A stretch of DNA of 64,000 nucleotides, taken from Imbricaverruca yamaguchii (Eukaryota; Arthropoda; Thecostraca; Neoverrucidae). The stretch lies in the NCBI GenBank assembly GCA_034440575.1, contig JAOTOL010001507.1, forward strand, positions 639,501-703,500, written 5' to 3'. Each line of letters begins with the position of its first letter. The first letter of the stretch is position 1. A model generated the notes under the pieces. It was not told the origin of the DNA. It saw only the letters and a list, made by a program, of their open reading frames with translations, and did no database searches. The position numbers and the translations under genes are program-made. Shown here piece after piece: positions 12,468 through 23,759 of this stretch.

Positions 12468-13263
12468 TTAACTTCGCCCTCGCTGTCTCTCTCGTCATGT
12501 CCTCACACCCCGTTTCGGGGGGGCGGGTGATAGGAACCCATCTCTAATCTCCAAACTAATCGTTGCACGAAAACGAAAGAGGCGTCATCGGAAAGCGCTC
12601 GACGGGTAGGGCCCAGCCCCAAATTCCCCCCCCCCAAAAAAAAAAGTGACGTCACTAGGGGACCTAGGTTCTCCCGACTTGCACATGTTTTAGCTCTGGG
12701 GAGTTCATTTGGGGGAGATTTAAAGGAAAATTGAAATCAGATAAGAATAACGAAATCGACAAGAGCCATACAATTTTGGGCCACCCATTTTTCCCAAATT
12801 TTGAGTTTTCTAGTTCTCTTCAATTTTCGTTTTTTATACTGGGTAGAGTGGGCCGAAAAACGTTTTTCGAAATCAGCTTGCTCCAATACAAATGTTTAAT
12901 ACAACGAAGAATGGCTCTTAGATGCTCCTGGGTTTTAGACATTGCGTGAGACGAAATGTACGACCCTCAATATACCAGGAGGTGCTGGGTTTACTCAACA
13001 TCAAAAGTAGCGTTAGGGATCATGCTATATTACTCAACGTTTCGGCCAGGGGCCATCATCAGGAGTTATGATGATTACACAGTTATTTATGATGACACTC
13101 CTGATGATGGCCCCTGGCCGAAACGTTGAGTAATATAGCATGATCCCTAACGCTACTTTTGATGTTGAGTAAACCCAGCACCTCCTGGTATATTGAGGGT
13201 CGTACATTTCGTCTCACGCAATGTCCAATACAAATGCTTACTTTAGCCAGAATTTTATAATTT
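12468..13263 (+). mobile_element. Family B element B3, left part
   Basis: Left two thirds of a B element, starting at TTAA 12468-12471 with an altered terminus. CCCCGTTTCGGGG, CGAAAACGAAAGAGG and TGACGTCA (12647-12654) are visible. It is split twice: by a Penelope-like insertion (12895-13223), and at 13260 by a family A left end. The missing right part of B resumes at 16601. Confidence 0.75.
12895..13223. mobile_element. Penelope-like palindromic insertion
   Basis: A 329-bp insertion flanked by the 13-bp duplication TCCAATACAAATG (12882-12894 and 13224-13236), inside B3. Apart from about 42 bp on the left it is one inverted repeat. Its arms of about 130 bp start with CATTGCGTGAGACGAAATG and meet near 13080. 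Each arm contains CTGATGATGGCCCCTGGCC followed by GAAACG, which looks like half of the hammerhead-ribozyme core (CTGATGA, stem II, GAAA) known from terminal repeats of Penelope-like retroelements. I could not find a complete stem III and cleavage site. Insertion and duplication are seen directly; the family is inferred. Confidence 0.65.
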
Positions 13264-13870
13264 AACACGCGCCCTGGAGGGCCTCTGAAAATAACGCACT
13301 GGAGGGGGGGCGGATCCCGCCGCCCCCCCTAAGATCTCAGCTCCTATGAAGGCTAGAGCAACAAAATTCACAGGGTGGATGGGCACGATAGTGTACTCTA
13401 TTGTGTGCAACGTTCATGACCTTAGGTCAATATCTTCAAGGTCAAATGAGGTCAAAATAGAAAAATGTTCTGGTTTTGCGTGGCTTGGTTTCTCATTGTT
13501 ATGGATCGCTGTGGTTGTGTTTAAATGCTCCAAAATTGGCATTAATGATGTTTTGGAGATTACTAATGATGCGATACAGATGTCAGATCCACCATTTGAC
13601 CTCAGGTCACCTATATAGGAGCACTTTATTAAGTCATTACCTGCTCCAGTGACCGGAACCGGGCTCCCATATCGACTGCTCCGTTGGGCGGCTCGGCACA
13701 ATCGGCTTCGCAAAGAAAGGAGTGAAATACATGAATAAAGTATGGAAACGCTTTGGCACACAATGACAAACAGTAGATTTCGGGATGTATAGGGAGTAAC
13801 ATGTAAAGTGACATCAATCGCATGACAGTCATTTGCATTTATGGAACATTCCAGTTGACCAAGTTTGGTA
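13260..13870 (+). mobile_element. Family A element A1, left part
   Basis: Starts at TTAA (13260-13263) with CACGCGCCCTGGAGGG. It contains GGGGCGGATCCCGCC and CCTAAGATCTCAGCTCCTAT, then TGACCTTAGGTCA near 13420, TCAAGGTCA near 13436, and TGACCTCAGGTCACCTATAT near 13600. It breaks off after TTGACCAAGTTTG, and a GATA-rich microsatellite follows. Confidence 0.8.
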
Positions 13871-14003
13871 TGGAGATATAAATAGAGATAGAGATAGAGA
13901 TAGATATAGATATAGATATACATGGAGAGAGGGAGAGAGGGGGAGAGGGAGAGAGAGAGATATGGGGTAGAGGAAGTTCACCAATAGCGAACGACGAATT
14001 CGT
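13871..14003. repeat. GATAGA/GATA and GA microsatellite
   Basis: (GATAGA)/(GATATA) runs at about 13880-13921, followed by GA-rich runs to 13962, between the broken end of A1 and repeat D. Confidence 0.9.
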
Positions 14004-15276
14004 TCAAAATGACGAATATTTAGGATATATACTGTAAGTAGTTTAGAACATGGGTAGTCCCCTTTCTGTTACAGTGACCTGGTAGACATATATTGGGCTG
14101 GATATCTCTAACGAAGCCAGGGTATCTATACTTCCAGAACATATTTACAGGCTAAACAAGGAAAATGATGAACCAACACTATCAGGGTACCAAGCCGGGG
14201 GTGCCCGGACACCCTCGACACGCCAGGGATATCGAGCCATATGCATTCGACATATTTCCATGGTTTGGATATGCCAATTATAAACCGATAAATACTTCCA
14301 TTTTTCTGTATGCCCGCGTGTGGAGTTTTCGAACTTCATATGCCTCTCGACGAGCAAGCACACAGACTCCTCTTGCGCGATATTCAGCTTCAATTCAAGA
14401 CGGCCAACACACGTTGGCTGACGCTGACTACCAATCTGCGAGTTACAGTTTTGGGTAGAACGTCCGCTTAAGTCTAGTCGTTTTTGGTAACCACATAGCG
14501 ACACCCGATTGACGGGTAAGGGTTACCCGCGATCTAAGAGACCTTCGTTGTAATTAGTTGAGTGAAGGTGCATAGGTGTATCGCAAAAGGGCAATGATTT
14601 ACCCTTCCATGAATAAACCCTGCTTTGGTAGTTACACGTATCCTAACCCGCAATAAGATTTATGTCAAATTTTTTATCACATTATTCACCATCATTGGGT
14701 GCCATTAAATAATTACTCATGACCTTGGGAAGTTTTGTGTTTAGCGGGGTAATTTTGTTTTCAGTGTCATATTCCTGTTTGATAGTGGTCTGACCGTAAT
14801 TGCGTATTTGAGGCTTTGGTGAGGAATGAGGACGTCGACGAAAGATGCCCGCATGCTAAGGAGAAATGGTCGTAAAGGGGCTAAATCAAAATACAAATGA
14901 CCAGCGATGATCTTGTTTGAAGGATTTATGACAAAGTGCTTCGACAAGACACCAATGTTTGGCAATTCTGACGGTGGACCTTGGCTAGCCGGGCTGCGTC
15001 GCCCATATGAACTTCTCTGATGAGTGCACGGGAGCAGACGCTCGGGGTTCAGCCTCGTTTGTAACATGGTGATGCAGTGTGACGTCTGGATGGTAATGGA
15101 TCACCTTGTTGCCACGGCCAGCGCAATTAGCACCGGAAGACATGCTGGTGATCGATAATCCAGACGGCAAACCGCACGCCCACAGCTGCCTACAATGTGA
15201 CCTCAGAGGTTAGATACATGGTGCATCGGCAAAATGAAAGAAATTTATCCTAGTGCCACATTGTCCACTTCCCGTT
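14004..15276 (+). repeat. Repeat D, copy 1 (1.27 kb)
   Basis: Matches 35673-37003 in opposite orientation at high identity along its length. The match starts at TCAAAATGACGAATATTTAGG on this side and ends at TTGTCCACTTCCCGTTTTAA. Open frames are shared (for example 14145-14504 with 36501-36731 and beyond), but they contain no domain I recognise. It may be a transposon or a segmental duplication. Its right end is exactly the TTAA where A2 begins. Confidence 0.8.
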
Positions 15277-16600
15277 TTAACACGCGCCCTGGAGGGCCTC
15301 TGAAAATAATGCGCACTGGAGGGGGGGGGGGGCGGAATCCCCCCTAAGATCCCAGCTTCTATGAAGGCTAGAGCAACGAAAGTCACAGGGTGGATGGGGA
15401 CTATAGGGAACTATATGGTGTGCAAAATTTATGACCTAACATCAATATCTTCAAGGACAAATGAGGTCAAAATAACAAAATTTTCCGGTTTTGCGTGGCT
15501 TGGCTTGTCATTGTTACGGATCGCTGTGGTTGTGTTTAAATACTCCAAAATTGGCATTAATGATGTTTTGGACATTACTAATGATGCGATACAGATGTCA
15601 GACCCACCATTTGACCTCAGGTCACCTATATAGGAGCACTTTATTAAGTCAATACCTGCTCCAGTGACCGGAACCGGGCTCCCATCTCGACTGCTTCGTT
15701 GGGCGGCTCGGCACAATCGGCTTCGCAAAGAAAGGAGTGAAATACATGAATAAAGTATGGAAACGCTTAGGCACATAATGACAAACAGTAGATTTCTGGA
15801 TGTGTAGGAAGTAACATGCAAAGTGACATCAATCGCATGACAGTCATTTGCAATTATGACAGCATTCCAGTTGACCAAGTTTGATTTAATTTGCCTGCCA
15901 TGAAATTAAGCTGTCCTGACCTCGGCGACCTAACATGACTTTTAAATTATATAGCATAACAATATGCATCAAACAAGTCGCTAGTGTTGCCAATATACGG
16001 GAGGCGCAACAGCGCCGATTTTCGTGGTCTGGCGCTGCGAATTGTTTTTACTTTAACGGCCCCTAACTTGAAAACTTCTCGGCCGATTTCCACATTTCTT
16101 GCTTTAAGCAATGCACCTGACATTTATAAGCAGGTACGCGAAGCATTTGGCGTATATCAGCCGGTACAATATGGAGTTAGGTACGAAGAATCGGAAGTAT
16201 TGGCGGATTTCGCCATACCCCCTCTAGGGCGTATGTTAACCTGTTATGAACTTGACCTGACTTGACCTCGGTGACTTGACATGACTCTGGAATAATGTAG
16301 CATGACAATGTACATCAAACAAGTCGCTAGTTTTGCCAAGAACACTTCCTTTTTGCTAATATACGGGAAGCGTATCAGCGACGATATTTGTGATCTTGCG
16401 TTTTTTTTTGTGACTTTAGCGACCCCTAACTCGACAAATTTTCGGTCAATTTTCATTTGTCTTACTTCAAACAACGCGCCGGTCATTTATTGGTAGGTAC
16501 ACAAACAATGGCGCATATCGACCAGTAAAATCTGGAGGTATCTACGAAAAACCGGAGGGGTGGGCGGATTCCGCCCCCCCCCCTCCAGGGCCCGTGGTAA
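15277..16600 (+). mobile_element. Family A element A2, full length
   Basis: Starts at TTAA 15277-15280; the right end CCCTCCAGGGCCCGTGGTAA closes at 16600 (TTAA decayed to GTAA). The 3' part is present twice: about 15890-16239, ending at an internal TTAA (16236-16239), and 16236-16600. Both modules contain AACAAGTCGCTAGT and end with CCTC(C/T)AGGGC. The sequence right of 16600 is the missing half of B3, so this right end lies at the original insertion site in B3. Confidence 0.85.
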
Positions 16601-16808
16601 CTCCAATGTGCAATAATGCAAAACAAATAAGTAAACAAAAACGGACAATACAAATTTGTTGCGCTTTATTGCATCCCTAAAGATAAGCAAACGCTGCAAA
16701 TTTCATTAAAATACCTTTACCTGTTAAAGCGTGACGACTGGCTGAACTTTTTTGGAGGTGACCACATCTGACCTTAACTAACTCGTTGACCTTAGATGAT
16801 CAGACTTC
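16601..16808 (+). mobile_element. Family B element B3, right part
   Basis: ATGCAAAACAAATAAG, then TTGCATCCCTAAAGATAAGC, then TTAAAGCGTGACGACTGG and GGAGGTGACC follow the B consensus from the point where B3 stopped at 13263. The terminal 100 bp of B is missing. Confidence 0.65.
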
Positions 16809-17215
16809 AATGACGCCATGCGAAGTACGCAAAAGCCTACGCTTCCAGTTCGAAGCACTCGCAGACTCAGACCACAGTTCTGAAACCACTGCCACTACAC
16901 ACGCGCCTACAACACGAGCAAACAACGAACCAAACTCCACATCTACCAACAACAAAAAAGACACCCGCGCCAAAACCTCTCGACACTAAACAACATTCTA
17001 ACAACAACTGCATTCCCATAGTCTCTCCCTAAGTCTACCCATGATGTGTAAAATTTAAACAAGAAAAAAGCACAAAAACATAAATAAATACAAAATAAAA
17101 AAAGAAATTAAGAGACAAATAAACTAAAAGGGAGAAACAAGCATTGAATAAAAGACAAAGAAAATATAGGCTCAAAGCAGAGTGCACTCGTATGACATGT
17201 ATTCTGGAATTTCTC
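16809..17215. other. AC-rich then A-rich tract, possibly a LINE 3' end
   Basis: An AC-rich stretch (16830-17035) with a 67-codon Thr/Asn-rich frame is followed by an A-rich stretch (17055-17165). The composition resembles the LINE relic and its A-rich tail at 38.0-39.5 kb, but I could not align the two. Confidence 0.3.
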
Positions 17216-17756
17216 ACGAAAACAGCGACGACCCGATACCCCCACTCTACAACCCCTATGGCACCGTCCGGACCACCTCTAACAACTCATCTTTAACTCG
17301 CCTAAACAGCCGATACCACCTGACGGTTGCAGGCTAGTCAAACTCAATCACACAGAAGCACACGGGTGTCAGGATCTGACCAGAAAAGACTGGGCGAGAT
17401 AAGGGAGGATGCAAGAAGAGACCCATCGGCTGTGGCCCCGCGGGTCTCATTCGCGGCAGGCAGTAATGCTGTGAAACGGCTCTCTGGGTATTTCCGCGCA
17501 TATGGCACGCATGCAAGACCCATGTCACCATTACCATTATGGGTGGCTAATATCACCATAAACATGGCGGTGCGCATTATCCGTCAGTGACTCAGAAATA
17601 TTCGGCGATTTAATGCAGCTTAGTCGTGTCCATTGAACAGACGAAACATTGTGTGGTGATCTTGCTAAGGCACTACATTTGCATCCGCCCACGACCAAAA
17701 ATAGATATTGCGAAGGCCAGCGTGGCTCTGCAGCATAACACCGCAGCATTACCCTA
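17216..17756. other. No recognised feature
   Basis: No repeat or gene identified before the tandem-array block. Confidence 0.45.
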
Positions 17757-18302
17757 TGGGCTACTCTGCAGCGTGAACCTGCAGTGTGACCCTACAGCAT
17801 GATCCTGCAGTGTGATCATGCAGTATGATCTTGCAGTGTGACCATGCAACATGGTCCTGCAGTGTGACCCTACGGCCTGATCCTGCAGTATGATCCTGTA
17901 GTTGTGACCATGCAGCATGATCTTGCAGCGTGGCTCTGCAGTATGATACTGCAGTATAATTCTGCAGCACGATCCTGCAGCATGATCCTATCCTGTAGCA
18001 TGGCCCTGCAGTATGATCCTGCAGCATTATCCTGTAGCATGACCCTGCAGCATGATCATGTAGTGTGACCCTACGGCCTGATCCTGCAGTATGATCCTGT
18101 AGTTGTGACCATGCAGCATGATCTTGCAGCGTGGCTCTACAGTATGATACTGCAGTATAATTATGCAGCGCGATCCTGCAGCATGATCCTGCAGCATGGC
18201 CCTGCAGTATGATCCTGCAGCATTATCCTGCAGCATTATCCTGCAGCATGACCCTGCAGCATGATCATGCAGTGTGACCGTGCAGCGTAGCCCTGCAGTC
18301 CA
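17757..18302. repeat. 13-bp minisatellite array
   Basis: About 42 copies of a 13-bp unit close to TGATCCTGCAGCA, each with a CTGCAG palindrome or a near variant. A longer block beginning TGTGACCCTACGGCCTGATC at 17863 recurs at 18064, so there is a higher-order period of about 200 bp. Confidence 0.92.
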
Positions 18303-18732
18303 TCATGTCGTATAAGTATGAAGCCAGGGCTCTTCGGCGATGTAAACGGGAAACCAATGGACGGTGCATGCAGGAAATAGGTCAGTTTGCAGTGAGCTGA
18401 GAAATGTACATGATACCAAACCAAGAGGATACAGCAGACATGGAGGTATATATCTAATGCGACACATTTCAGTGCTGCGCTCGTCAAAATAACGAGACGT
18501 GCTATGTCGCTGGCCCACTAACGAGCGTGCTGCACATCAGGCGACTCTCGCCATTAGCGCCGGTATACATTCGCGGCCTGCAGCGGACATGTGCAGTCCA
18601 TCCATCACTGGCTCATCATGATGCTGCTCGACCGACGATGAGAAATAGCTGGGCGTCGCACGGTCCAGCCGCCGCCAGCCTCGCGTCACTGCACCCATTG
18701 TCGAGTATCAGGCACGGGAGCCGGCGGGCACA
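18303..18732. other. Spacer between arrays, unrecognised
   Basis: Non-repetitive sequence. A plus-strand open frame begins at 18527 and runs into the 27-bp array. I do not regard it as a gene. Confidence 0.45.
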
Positions 18733-19947
18733 CAGTGCCGACTGTCAGGGATACACCAGCAGTACCGGCTGGCAGGGATACACCAGCAGTACCGGCTGTC
18801 AGGGATACACCAGCAGTACCGGCTGTCAGGGATACACCAGCAGTACCGGCTGTCAGGGATACACCAGCAGTACCGGCTGGCAGGGATACACCAGCAGTAC
18901 CGGCTGGCAGGGTACACCAGCAGTACAGGCTGGCAGGATACACCAGCAGGCTGTCAGGGAGACACCAGCAATACCGGCTGTCAGGGATACACCAGCAGTA
19001 CCGGCTGTCAGGGATACACCAGCAGTACCGGCTGTCAGGGATACACCAGCAGTGCCGACTGTCAGGGATACACCAGCAGTACCGGCTGTCAGGGATACAC
19101 CAGCAGTGCCGACTGTCAGGGATACACCAGCAGTACCGGCTGTCAGGGAGACACCAGCAATACCGGCTGTCAGGGATACACCAGCAGTGCCGACTGTCAG
19201 GGATACACCAGCAGTACCGGCTGTCAGGGATACACCAGCAGTGCCGACTGTCAGGGATACACCAGCAGTACCGACTGTCGGGGATACACCAGCAGTACCG
19301 ACTGTCGGGGATACACCAGCAGTACCGGCTGGCAGGGATACACCAGCAGTACCGGCTGGCAGGGATACACCAGCAGTACCAGCTGGCAGGGATACACCAG
19401 CAGTACCGGCTGGCAGGGATACACCAGCAGTACCGGCTGGCAGGGAGGCATCAGCAGTGCCGGCTGTCGGGGATACACCAGCAGTACCGACTGTCGGGGA
19501 TACACCAGCAGTACCGGCTGTCAGGGATACACCAGCAGTACCAGCTGGCAGGGATACACCAGCAGTACCGACTGTCCGGGATACACCAGCAGTACCGACT
19601 GTCGGGGATACATCAGCAGTACCGGCTGGCAGGGATACACCAGCAGTACCGGCTGGCAGGGATACACCAGCAGTACCAGCTGGCAGGGATACACCAGCAG
19701 TACCGGCTGTCAGGAATACACCAGCAGTACCGGCTGGCAGGGATACACCAGCAGTGCCGGCTGGCAGGGATACACCAGCAGTACTGGCTGTCAGGGAGAC
19801 ACCAGCAGTTCTAGCTGCCAGGGAGACACCATCAGTACCGGCTGGCAGGGAGACACCAGCAGTACCGACTGTCAGGGAGACACCAGCAGTACCGGCTGTC
19901 AGGGAGGCACCAGCAGTACCGACTACCATGGAGACACCCGCAGCAGA
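18733..19947. repeat. 27-bp minisatellite array
   Basis: About 45 copies of a 27-bp unit made of CAGGGATACACCAGCAGTA and CCGGCTGT or CCGGCTGG. Variants (CCGACTGTC, GTGCCGAC) alternate in runs, suggesting local duplication of pairs of units. Because 27 is a multiple of three and the unit lacks stop codons in several frames, long repeat-peptide frames exist on both strands: 501 codons on + (18527-20032) and 358 codons on - (18853-19929). Two short units near 18911-18960 shift the frame, which argues against coding selection. Confidence 0.93.
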
Positions 19948-20033
19948 CGGTCAGTCTCCAAAGGTAGATGGTGAAGCCGCCTATCAGAGCGTTGTCCGCG
20001 GACCAGCAGCGGCGGCACGGCTTGCAGAGTGAG

Positions 20034-20757
20034 GTTCGGTATAGGCAGAGGCACGTCCGGTATAGGCAGTCACGTCCGGTATAGGCAGAGGCACGTCCGG
20101 ATAGGCAGAGGCACGTCCGGTATAGGCAGAGGCACGTCCGGATAGGCAGAGGCACGTCCGGTGTAGACAGAGGCACGTCCGGTATAGGCAGAGGCACGTC
20201 CGGTATAGGCAGTCACGTCCGGTATAGGCAGAGGCACGTCCGGATAGGCAGAGGCACGTCCGGTATAGGCAGAGGCACGTCCGGATAGGCAGAGGCACGT
20301 CCGGTGTAGACAGAGGCACGTCCGGTAAGGCACGTCCGGTATAGGCAGTAGGGCACGTCCGGATAGGCAGAGGCACGTCCGGTATAGGCGGAGGCACGTC
20401 CGGTATAGGCAGAGGCACGTCCGGTATAGGCAGAGGCACGTCCGGATAGGCAGAGGCACGTCCGGTATAGGCAGAGGCGGTGGGCGGGCAGACATGGAGC
20501 CAGACAGACAGAGGGACGTCCGTGGCGGTGGCGGCGGATAGGCAGAGGCACGTCCGGTGTAGACAGAGGCACGTCCGGTATAGGCAGAGGCACGTCCGGT
20601 ATAGGCAGTCACGTCCGGTATAGGCAGAGGCACGTCCGGATAGGCAGAGGCACGTCCGGTATAGGCGGAGGCACGTCCGGTATAGGCAGAGGCACGTCCG
20701 GATAGGCAGAGGCACGTCCGGTGTAGACAGAGGCACGTCCGGTATAGGCAGAGGAAC
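20034..20757. repeat. 20/21-bp minisatellite array
   Basis: About 30 copies of GGTATAGGCAGAGGCACGTCC (shown as two joined parts GGTATAGGCA and GAGGCACGTCC in most units) and its 20-bp variant lacking one TA-side base. The alternating 20/21 pattern makes higher-order blocks, for example 20070-20200 against 20190-20335. A non-unit spacer with GGTGGGCGGGCAGAC at 20478-20540 recurs at 20768-20822 just outside the array. Confidence 0.92.
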
Positions 20758-21356
<599 letters not shown>

Positions 21357-21682
21357 GGGAATGGATTATATACATATATGTATATGTACAATGGGCACTC
21401 AGATATCTGGGTGCATAGAGAACAATTAAGCTAAATAATAAATAAAGGTAATTGATCGATGGTCCATTTTCGTTTCCATGGTAAAGGTTCGAGAGTTCAT
21501 TCATTATCGAATCAGTATCCGCTTATTGTCACAAAGTTATATCCGATCCTATCCGTTATCCGTATCAACGGATATCCGTACGGATATCATATCCGTATTA
21601 TGCTCTACAGGGACAGCACCCAAAGTGTATGGAAGCACTAAGCAGAACAGAGTGTCGGTTATATTATACGGGGACCTAGTCC
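21357..21682. other. No recognised feature
   Basis: Short spacer. Runs of ATCCG/CGGATAT (ATCCGTATC, GGATATCC) at 21540-21600 form a weak local repeat. Confidence 0.4.
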
Positions 21683-21990
21683 TGGAGGCACGTCAGTTCC
21701 GACAGGAGGCACGTCAGTTCCGACAGGAGGAACGTCAGTTCCGACCGGAGGCACGTCAGTTCCGACAGGAGGCACGTCAGATCCGACAGGAGGCACGTCA
21801 GTTCCGACATGAGGAACGTCAGTTCCGACCGAAGGCACGTCAGTTCCGACAGGAGGCACGTCGGTTCCGACAGGAGCCACGTCAGCTCCGACAGGAAGAA
21901 CGTCACTTCCGACAGGAGGCACGTCAGTTCCGAACGGAGGCACGTCAGTTCCGACAGGAGGCACGTTAGTTTCGACAGAAGGGCCGTTAG
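21683..21990. repeat. 21-bp minisatellite array
   Basis: About 14 copies of a 21-bp unit made of GGAGGCACGTCAG and TTCCGACA. Variants include GAACGTCAG and ACCGGAGG. It has the same unit length and the same GAGGCACGTC core as the array at 20034-20757. Confidence 0.92.
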
Positions 21991-22407
21991 TCTGGGTAGA
22001 ATACGCTAATCGTCACCAAAATTCCCCGAAACACGGCGGGAGTCCCATGCTATTTTCTTGTGCCTGCAGACCAGGAGGTTCATAAGTATTGAAAGAAGGA
22101 ACATTAGACGACTGCCCAGTCCAGCAGAAAACCAGTCGTGTTTTTTCTCCTTCTTTCTTCTCTCTCTCTCCCTCTCTTTCTCTCGCTCTCTCTCTCTCTC
22201 TCCCTCTCCCCTTTCCCTCCCTCCCTCTCCCTCTCAGTCTCTCCCTCCGTTTCCCTCTCCCTCTCCCTCTCCCTCCCCTCTCCCACTGTCTCCATCTCTC
22301 TCTCCCTTTCTCTTATTCTTTCTGTCTTTCCTGGTATTTGGATATTCCAGATCAAGAACGCCCTAGAGCCCAGAAAAAGCCACAGGATATGGCATGAAGC
22401 CTGTCAT
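21991..22407. other. Unrecognised sequence with a CT tract
   Basis: Nearly pure pyrimidine tract (CT, CCCT) at 22138-22330 on the + strand. Ser/Leu/Pro-rich frames here are artefacts. Confidence 0.8.
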
Positions 22408-23759
22408 TTAACATGCGCCCTGGAGGGCCTCTGAAAATTGCGCGCACTGGAGGGGGCGGATTCCGCCCCCCTAAGATATCGGCTCCTATTAACGCTAAAG
22501 CAACGACATTCGCAGCATAGATGGGCACGATAGGGATCTCTATTGTGCGCGAATTTCATGACCTTAGGTCAATATATTCAAGGTCAAAAGAAGTCAAGAT
22601 ATCAAAACGTTCTGGTTTTGCGTGGTTTGGCTTGTCATTGTTATCGATCGCTGTGATTGTGTTTAAATGCTAAAAAATTGTCATTAATGATGTTTTGGAC
22701 ATTACTAATGATGTAATACAGACGCCAGATCCGCCCTTTGAGCTCAGGTCACCTATATAGGAACGCTTTATCACGTCATCACCTGATGCAGTTACCGGAA
22801 CCGAGCTACCCACCCGACTAATCCGTTGGGCGGATCGGCACAATCGGCTTCGTAAAGAAAGGAGTGAAATACATGAATTAATTACGGAAACGCTTAGGCA
22901 CAGAATGACAAACAGTAGATTTAGGGATGTTTAGGGAGTAGCATGCAAAGTGACATCAATTGCATGGCAGTCATGTGCAATTATGACAGCATTTCAGTTG
23001 ACCAAGTTTGATTTCATTTGCCTGTCATGAAATTGAGCTGATCTAACCTCGGCGACCTAACATGACTTTTAAATTATATAGCATAACAATATGCATCAAA
23101 CAAGTCGCCTGTGTTGTCAAGAACACTCCCCTTTTGCCAATATACGGGAAGCGTTTCAGCGCCGATTTGTGTGGTCTGGCGCTGCGAATTGTTTTGCTTT
23201 AACGGCCCCTAACTTAAAATATTCGGCCGTATTTTCATTTTCATCTGATTTAAGCAATGCGCCAGTCATTTGTGAGCAGGTACGCATAAAAAGGCGTTTA
23301 TCGGCTGGTACAATATAGAGTTATGTATGAATAATCGTAGGGGTGGGCGGATTTCGCCATCCCCCTCCAGGGCGTATGTTAACCTGTCATGAACTTGACC
23401 TGACTTTACCTCGGTGACCTGACATGACTTTGAAACAATAAAGCATAACAATGTACGTCAAACAAGTCGCTAGTTTTGCAAGAACACTAGTTTTGCAAGA
23501 ACACTTCATTCTTGCCAATATACGGGAAGCGCATAAGCGCTGATAATTGTAATCGGGCCCCGAAAAAATTTGTTGAACTTAGTAACCCCTAACTCGAAAA
23601 ATATTCGGTCAATTTTCATTTTTCTTACTTTCAACAACGCGCAGGTTATTTATAAGCAGGTACACAAAAAAATGTAGTTTTTCTGCCGTTAAAATCTGTA
23701 GTTATCTGCGAAAAACCGGAGGGGTGGGCGGATTTCGCCTCCCCCAGGGTGCGTGTTAA
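22408..23759 (+). mobile_element. Family A element A3, full length
   Basis: 1352 bp from TTAA 22408-22411 to TTAA 23756-23759, with both modules of the 3' part (internal TTAA at 23379-23382). The left palindrome is GGGGGCGGATTCCGCCCCC. It shows CTCCTATTAACGC, a TTAA inside family A that serves as an insertion site in A5. TGACCTTAGGTCA lies near 22558 and CACCTATATAGG near 22750. Confidence 0.88.

Noticed and set aside
12960..13220. Complete hammerhead ribozyme
   Set aside because: CTGATGA and GAAA blocks are present, but a convincing stem III and cleavage triplet were not found, so only a partial core is claimed.
18527..20032. 501-codon repeat-protein gene
   Set aside because: It consists almost wholly of the 27-bp minisatellite, similar long frames exist on both strands, and unit-length errors change the frame inside the array. 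No splice or promoter evidence was seen.
22104..22434. Ser/Leu/Pro-rich or Arg/Glu-rich open frames
   Set aside because: Products of the CT/GA low-complexity tract.
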